Shown: piece after piece, positions 6,655 through 9,650 of the stretch | Position numbering within the stretch: the first letter of the stretch is position 1 | Layout: every line of letters begins with the position of its first letter | Notes under the pieces: generated by a model | What the model saw: only the letters and a program-made list of their open reading frames with translations | Told to the model about the DNA's origin: nothing | The model's database searches: none | Position numbers and translations under genes: made by a program | Assembly (NCBI GenBank): GCA_002331255.1 | Contig: DCZD01000029.1 | Span: forward strand, 1,029 to 10,678 | From: Acidimicrobiaceae bacterium UBA2093 | GTDB lineage: Bacteria > Actinomycetota > Acidimicrobiia > Acidimicrobiales > Ilumatobacteraceae | Reading direction: 5' to 3' | Length of the DNA stretch: 9,650 nt

Positions 6655-7416
6655 ATGGACGGCGTGCGCGAACTCCACGACAAGTTGCAACGCTGGTTCA
6701 GTGAAACATCGAAATGGGTCGCGTGGGTTGGCGTGCCTCGTCTCGTCGGTGGGTTGGTGGCCATCGCGACTGGGGTGGTGGTGGTTTTTCTCATTCTGCA
6801 AGTTCCCGCCCCACCGATTGAGAATGCGCTCCCGCGTGCAGGTGTCACCACGTCGGTCGGTGCGCCTCTAAACACGGCCGACACACAGCCCTCCATTATT
6901 TCTCGACCCTTGTTCGTGGCTGTTCACGTGGTCGGTGCGGTGCACAATCCGGGGGTCTATGTATTGTCCGCTGGGTCACGCGCAAACGACGCGCTTCGCC
7001 GAGCAGGTGGTGCCACGAGCAACGCAGACACTGCTTCGGTCAACCTCGCCAGCATCGTTCATGACGGTGATCAGCTGTACATCCCAGCGCGTCGTGTCCT
7101 TACGTCTGCACCGCCACGGAGACTTCAAGTGATGTCACCGAGTACACGAGCGACTGCATCGACGTCTGTGCCTTTGTCGACCGCGACATCTGGAGGAGAT
7201 AAAAGTGGCGTGGTCTCTTCGAACAGTGTCGTGAGTTTGTCAACAGCATCAGAGAAAGAGTTGGAGTCACTTCCCGGAGTCGGGCCCGCTACAGCGTCGG
7301 CAATCGTCGCTCATCGCCGGGCACACGGACCGTTTCGTCGGGTGGATGACCTACTGAACGTGAAGGGCATCGGCGAGAGCAAACTTGCAGCGATACGTTC
7401 ACGCATCGTGCCGTGA
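6655..7416 (+). CDS. comEA: ComEA-family DNA-binding protein (SLBB plus helix-hairpin-helix)
   Basis: ComEA binds incoming double-stranded DNA at the outer face of the membrane during natural transformation and hands it to the ComEC channel. This 253-residue protein has a short cytoplasmic N-terminus and one membrane segment (about residues 31-50, rich in V, A, L). A spacer follows, then an SLBB domain (about 86-145: VAVHVVGAVHNPGVYVL to DGDQLYIPA) and a Ser/Thr-rich linker (about 150-195). The C-terminal double helix-hairpin-helix domain has LPGVGPATASAI (206-217) and VKGIGESKLAAI (236-247). Architecture and length match actinobacterial ComEA. The ATG at 6655 lacks a Shine-Dalgarno sequence and a -10-like element; a GTG three codons later (6664) is an alternative. 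The normal partners comEC and holA follow, but after an intervening opposite-strand gene. Confidence 0.92.
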   Translation: MDGVRELHDKLQRWFSETSKWVAWVGVPRLVGGLVAIATGVVVVFLILQVPAPPIENALPRAGVTTSVGAPLNTADTQPSIISRPLFVAVHVVGAVHNPGVYVLSAGSRANDALRRAGGATSNADTASVNLASIVHDGDQLYIPARRVLTSAPPRRLQVMSPSTRATASTSVPLSTATSGGDKSGVVSSNSVVSLSTASEKELESLPGVGPATASAIVAHRRAHGPFRRVDDLLNVKGIGESKLAAIRSRIVP

Positions 7417-7421
7417 TGCTG

Positions 7422-7928
7422 TCAGAGTGCACCGAGCATGACTGCAGCGAGCACCAAGGCGAGGATCGCTCCTGTCACCATTCCTGCAGCGATTGGCCAG
7501 TACTGGCTCGTCCACTCTTTCCAGCCGACAAGCGGACGCTTTGCCACCTTCAGGGAAGCGAACGCGCCGATAGCAAGCCATGCGACAAGACTCATGATGA
7601 CGGCCGCGATGATGCGTCCCGTGTCTGTCTCGGCAGGGACTCCGACAATTGGCAGCGCTGGTAACGCGATCAGTGCGAACACAAACGCGATCGTCGATCC
7701 GTTGTCATCTCCGAGCAGCAATCGCGCGACAAACCCAAACATCAATAGTGCTGCAGGAATCGACGCTCCGACTAGCGCACCCTTGCGCATCACCGACCGA
7801 CGTGTGGCCACGACACCGTGAGGCAGTTTCAACTCAGTCACTGAGCGCGAAGTGAATCGCGCATCGCCGATTGACGCGGGACGAGAGACGCGGCTTTGCG
7901 CGGAGGGCGATGGCGCGTCATCGGGCAT
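7422..7928 (-). CDS. Uncharacterised four-helix integral membrane protein
   Basis: I do not recognise this family. From the ATG at 7928 it has 168 residues: a polar N-terminus of about 46 residues rich in Ser, Arg and Pro, then four hydrophobic stretches. These are roughly GALVGASIPAALLMFGFVA, STIAFVFALIALPALPIVG, IIAAVIMSLVAWLAIGAFA and PIAAGMVTGAILALVLAAVM, with a WKEWTSQYW loop before the last. The hydrophobic periodicity makes it a credible gene rather than a shadow, and no competing plus-strand protein is plausible over 7422-7840. The frame continues open to 8216 within comEC, but that part looks like antisense. A TACCAT -10-like hexamer 6 bases upstream supports 7928; a GTG at 7841 would avoid overlapping comEC and is the alternative. 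It converges on comEA with 5 bases between the stops. No function is proposed. Confidence 0.65.
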   Translation of the reverse strand: MPDDAPSPSAQSRVSRPASIGDARFTSRSVTELKLPHGVVATRRSVMRKGALVGASIPAALLMFGFVARLLLGDDNGSTIAFVFALIALPALPIVGVPAETDTGRIIAAVIMSLVAWLAIGAFASLKVAKRPLVGWKEWTSQYWPIAAGMVTGAILALVLAAVMLGAL

Positions 7929-9345
7929 TCCTCGATGGTACGAGACACTCACGCGCAATAGGCGCCATCGTGGGGGCTGGTGGCCACTGCTCCTGCTCAT
8001 CGCGTGGGCCGCCATCCGTCTAGGTGGCTCCGTGCAGGTCGCAGGTTTGGTCCCGCGATGGTTGGTGTCCGGGGTGGTGCTCATAGTGGTTGCGACACGT
8101 CGTCGTGAGTTGATCGCCGGAGTTGCACTTGTTGCATCGGTGGTACTCGGGGCGAATGCATGGCATGCAGCACCACCAGCTGAAGTCGGACAGTGTGATG
8201 GCGTCATTCGCGTCATCGATGACCCGGTCGCTTCTGCTCATGTAGCCAGGACGGTCGTCGAGTTGCGCGGGAAGAGGTACAGCGCGAATGCATACGGTCG
8301 AAGTGGAGCGGCACTTGCCCGAGTCGGGGCAGGTGAATCAGTGGTTGTGAGTGCATTGTGTTCAGCGCTGGGCACACGTGAGGTCGCATACTTGCGTCCG
8401 CGTCATGTGATGGGTCGAATGACGATCAACTTCGTAGGTGACCGTCATCACGCAGGCTCTGGTCTCGCGCGTTCAGCACGTTGGGTACGGAAACAAGTGG
8501 CATTTGGTGCCCGCACGATGGGTGACAACGAGCAATCCTTGTTCTCCGGACTTGTCATCGGGGACGACGCTCGTCAGCCCCGTGACATGGTCGATGCCTT
8601 TCGAGCAAGTGGTCTTGGCCACCTGTGTGCTGTGAGTGGTCAGAACGTTGCGTATGTACTGGTGGCTTTCGGTTTTCTCCTACGACGTCTCCGGCCTATC
8701 GCGCGTCTGACTGTCACAGTCATGGTGGTGGGGTGGTTCGTGGTTGTGACCCGTGTCGAACCGTCAGTGGTGCGCGCTGGTGCGATGGCAATCGCAGCAG
8801 CATGGAATTTCCACCGAGGGCAACAACGCAGCGCGTCTGATGTCCTTGCGGTCAGTTCGCTCGTCGCCCTGTTTGTCGACCCGATGCTTGCCTGGAGTGT
8901 CGGGTTCCTGCTGTCTGTCAGCGCGTCTCTTGGCCTCGTCACATTGTCGGCACCTATCTCACGCATCATTCCGTCACGAATCGCGACAGTCTTGGCGCCC
9001 GCGCTTGCAGCGCAAATAGCAACAGCACCAGTGGCTCTCTCGACGTTTGGACAGTTGCCCGTCATTGCACTTGCAGCTAATTGCGTCGCCACGCCATTGG
9101 CTGGTGTGGTCATGCTTGTTGGGCTTCCGATGTCGATGCTCGCCGCGCTCCTTCCAGATGTCATAGCGCGACTTTGTATGGCACCGCTTGAGATGCTTGT
9201 ACGCGTTGTGTGGTGGACAGCGACGGTGGCTGAGAAGTTGTCGCTGCATGGTCGATGGAACGCCTGTGCGTGGCTGATGGTGGTCGTATGTATCGCGCTC
9301 GGTGCTCGTCGGAGGTCCGCCACTCAGTTGTGGCAACCTATGTGA
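7852..9345 (+). CDS. comEC: ComEC/Rec2-family DNA uptake channel, short form without metallo-beta-lactamase domain
   Basis: ComEC forms the inner-membrane channel that passes single-stranded DNA into the cytoplasm. With the GTG start it has 497 residues. N-terminal membrane segments lie at about residues 43-58, 70-81 and 88-104. An extracytoplasmic N-loop (about 107-200) has two cysteines, C115 and C170, which may form the disulfide known in Bacillus ComEC. The competence domain follows, with the hallmark GLGHLCAVSGQNVAYV (254-269) and several membrane helices to about 485. The C-terminal metallo-beta-lactamase domain of the long (700-800 residue) proteins is missing, as in mycobacterial homologues. 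The start is uncertain: GTG 7852 is the only ATG/GTG/TTG in frame before the first helix, yet the first 25 or so residues look non-native and overlap the opposite gene. It abuts holA (TGAATG). Confidence 0.88.
   Translation: MNRASPIDAGRETRLCAEGDGASSGIPRWYETLTRNRRHRGGWWPLLLLIAWAAIRLGGSVQVAGLVPRWLVSGVVLIVVATRRRELIAGVALVASVVLGANAWHAAPPAEVGQCDGVIRVIDDPVASAHVARTVVELRGKRYSANAYGRSGAALARVGAGESVVVSALCSALGTREVAYLRPRHVMGRMTINFVGDRHHAGSGLARSARWVRKQVAFGARTMGDNEQSLFSGLVIGDDARQPRDMVDAFRASGLGHLCAVSGQNVAYVLVAFGFLLRRLRPIARLTVTVMVVGWFVVVTRVEPSVVRAGAMAIAAAWNFHRGQQRSASDVLAVSSLVALFVDPMLAWSVGFLLSVSASLGLVTLSAPISRIIPSRIATVLAPALAAQIATAPVALSTFGQLPVIALAANCVATPLAGVVMLVGLPMSMLAALLPDVIARLCMAPLEMLVRVVWWTATVAEKLSLHGRWNACAWLMVVVCIALGARRRSATQLWQPM
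7935..7940 (-). promoter_or_regulatory. Putative -10 element (TACCAT) for the membrane protein gene
   Basis: On the minus strand TACCAT fits TAnnnT and ends 6 bases before the ATG at 7928, again suggesting a leaderless transcript. It lies inside the 5' part of comEC on the other strand. The support is spacing only. A GAGGA that directly touches the ATG is too close to work as a normal Shine-Dalgarno sequence. Confidence 0.3.
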
Positions 9346-9650
9346 ATGGGCGTCTTTCTGGTCACCGGTGAAACTGCCCTCGTCAGCCGCGAGGTCGGAC
9401 GTCTGGTCGACGAATTAGTCGGTGACGACGATCGCGCCATGCTTGTCGAAGAATTCGACGCATCCGATGGACAGGGCTCGGTGTCAGCGGTCACCGATGC
9501 ACTTGGCACATTGCCGCTCTTTTCCGATCGTCGAATCGTCGTGATTCGCAATGCAAACGACCTTGATGCCGACGGAGCAACTGCTGTTGCGGCGGCGCTC
9601 GATGCAAAGGTTGAGTCGACAGATGTCGTCGTGTCGGCCACTGGCCGTCT
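9346..9650 (+). CDS. holA: DNA polymerase III delta subunit, N-terminal part (3' end outside window)
   Basis: The delta subunit is part of the clamp loader and opens the sliding-clamp ring at the replication fork. About 101 codons are visible, starting at the ATG directly after the comEC stop. The beginning MGVFLVTGETALVSREV is the usual HolA first strand. It is followed by MLVEEFDASDG and by LGTLPLFSDRRIVVIRNAND, the typical block where the first domain reads tlPlFsdrRlVvvrna. Gene order comEA-comEC-holA is common in actinobacteria and supports the call. Translation is probably coupled to comEC by stop-start abutment (TGAATG). The lid and C-terminal collar domains are beyond the window. Confidence 0.93.
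   Translation, partial: MGVFLVTGETALVSREVGRLVDELVGDDDRAMLVEEFDASDGQGSVSAVTDALGTLPLFSDRRIVVIRNANDLDADGATAVAAALDAKVESTDVVVSATGR

Noticed and set aside
6244..6801. A 185-codon minus-strand frame opposite the chaperedoxin end and comEA start
   Set aside because: No domain or start signal; antisense to clear TPR and comEA coding sequence.
7406..7439. Possible terminator between comEA and the convergent membrane gene
   Set aside because: The best pairings (ATGCT with AGCAT, or a bulged TCGTGC with GCACCGA) are short with loops of 14-17 bases and no U-tract.
7929..8216. Longer N-terminus of the membrane protein, to 8216
   Set aside because: The extra 96 residues are a Thr/Ser/Arg/Pro-rich shadow of the comEC N-terminal helices.
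8640..9323. A 227-codon minus-strand frame opposite comEC
   Set aside because: The product is Thr/Ala/Arg-rich in the way expected from the reverse complement of membrane-protein codons; comEC on the plus strand is certain here.

Overview
The window looks like a chromosomal segment of an actinobacterium with moderately high GC (by eye in the mid-to-high 50s per cent). The lineage argument rests on gene content: an F420-type luciferase-like oxidoreductase, a DsbA-fold protein resembling the mycothiol-dependent nitroreductase Rv2466c, an actinobacterial PAC2-family protein, and a short comEC joined to holA. An acidimicrobial lineage (Acidimicrobiia) is my best guess, but this is inference. I see no tRNA, rRNA, insertion sequence, CRISPR array or phage gene. 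Coding density is very high and no gene-free stretch exceeds about 60 bases.

Layout. (1) Bases 1-1791, plus strand: the 3' two-thirds of infB (translation initiation factor IF-2), followed after 3 bases by a DsbA/thioredoxin-fold oxidoreductase with a CPWA active site. The usual downstream partner rbfA is not here. (2) Bases 1812-2868, plus: an acetylpolyamine amidohydrolase/histone-deacetylase-family enzyme with its own probable leaderless promoter. It converges on the next block through a hairpin that covers both stop codons. (3) Bases 2874-5860, minus: a probable three-gene unit read right to left, consisting of an ACAD10-type aminoglycoside-phosphotransferase-fold kinase, a PAC2-family protein (ATGA overlap) and an F420-dependent LLM-class oxidoreductase. 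(4) Bases 5892-6596, plus: a thioredoxin-TPR fusion (CnoX/YbbN type) with an intact WCGPC site, divergent from block 3 across only 31 bases. (5) Bases 6655-9650, plus: comEA, comEC and the start of holA, the DNA-uptake and DNA polymerase III delta cluster, with an oppositely oriented four-helix membrane protein of unknown function lodged between comEA and comEC.

Expression signals are the most distinctive feature. Only the LLM gene has a clear Shine-Dalgarno sequence. Several other starts sit 6-8 bases downstream of a TAnnnT -10-like hexamer, the geometry of leaderless transcripts. In the kinase/thioredoxin gap two such hexamers lie back to back around a TACCGGTA palindrome, so a single compact bidirectional promoter probably fires both ways into leaderless mRNAs. 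Elsewhere genes are coupled by overlap or abutting codons (infB-DsbA, kinase-PAC2, comEC-holA).

I did not find a clearly undescribed multi-gene system. The points most worth checking are the bidirectional leaderless promoter, the membrane gene splitting comEA from comEC, the single-cysteine DsbA protein, and the kinase-PAC2-LLM operon.
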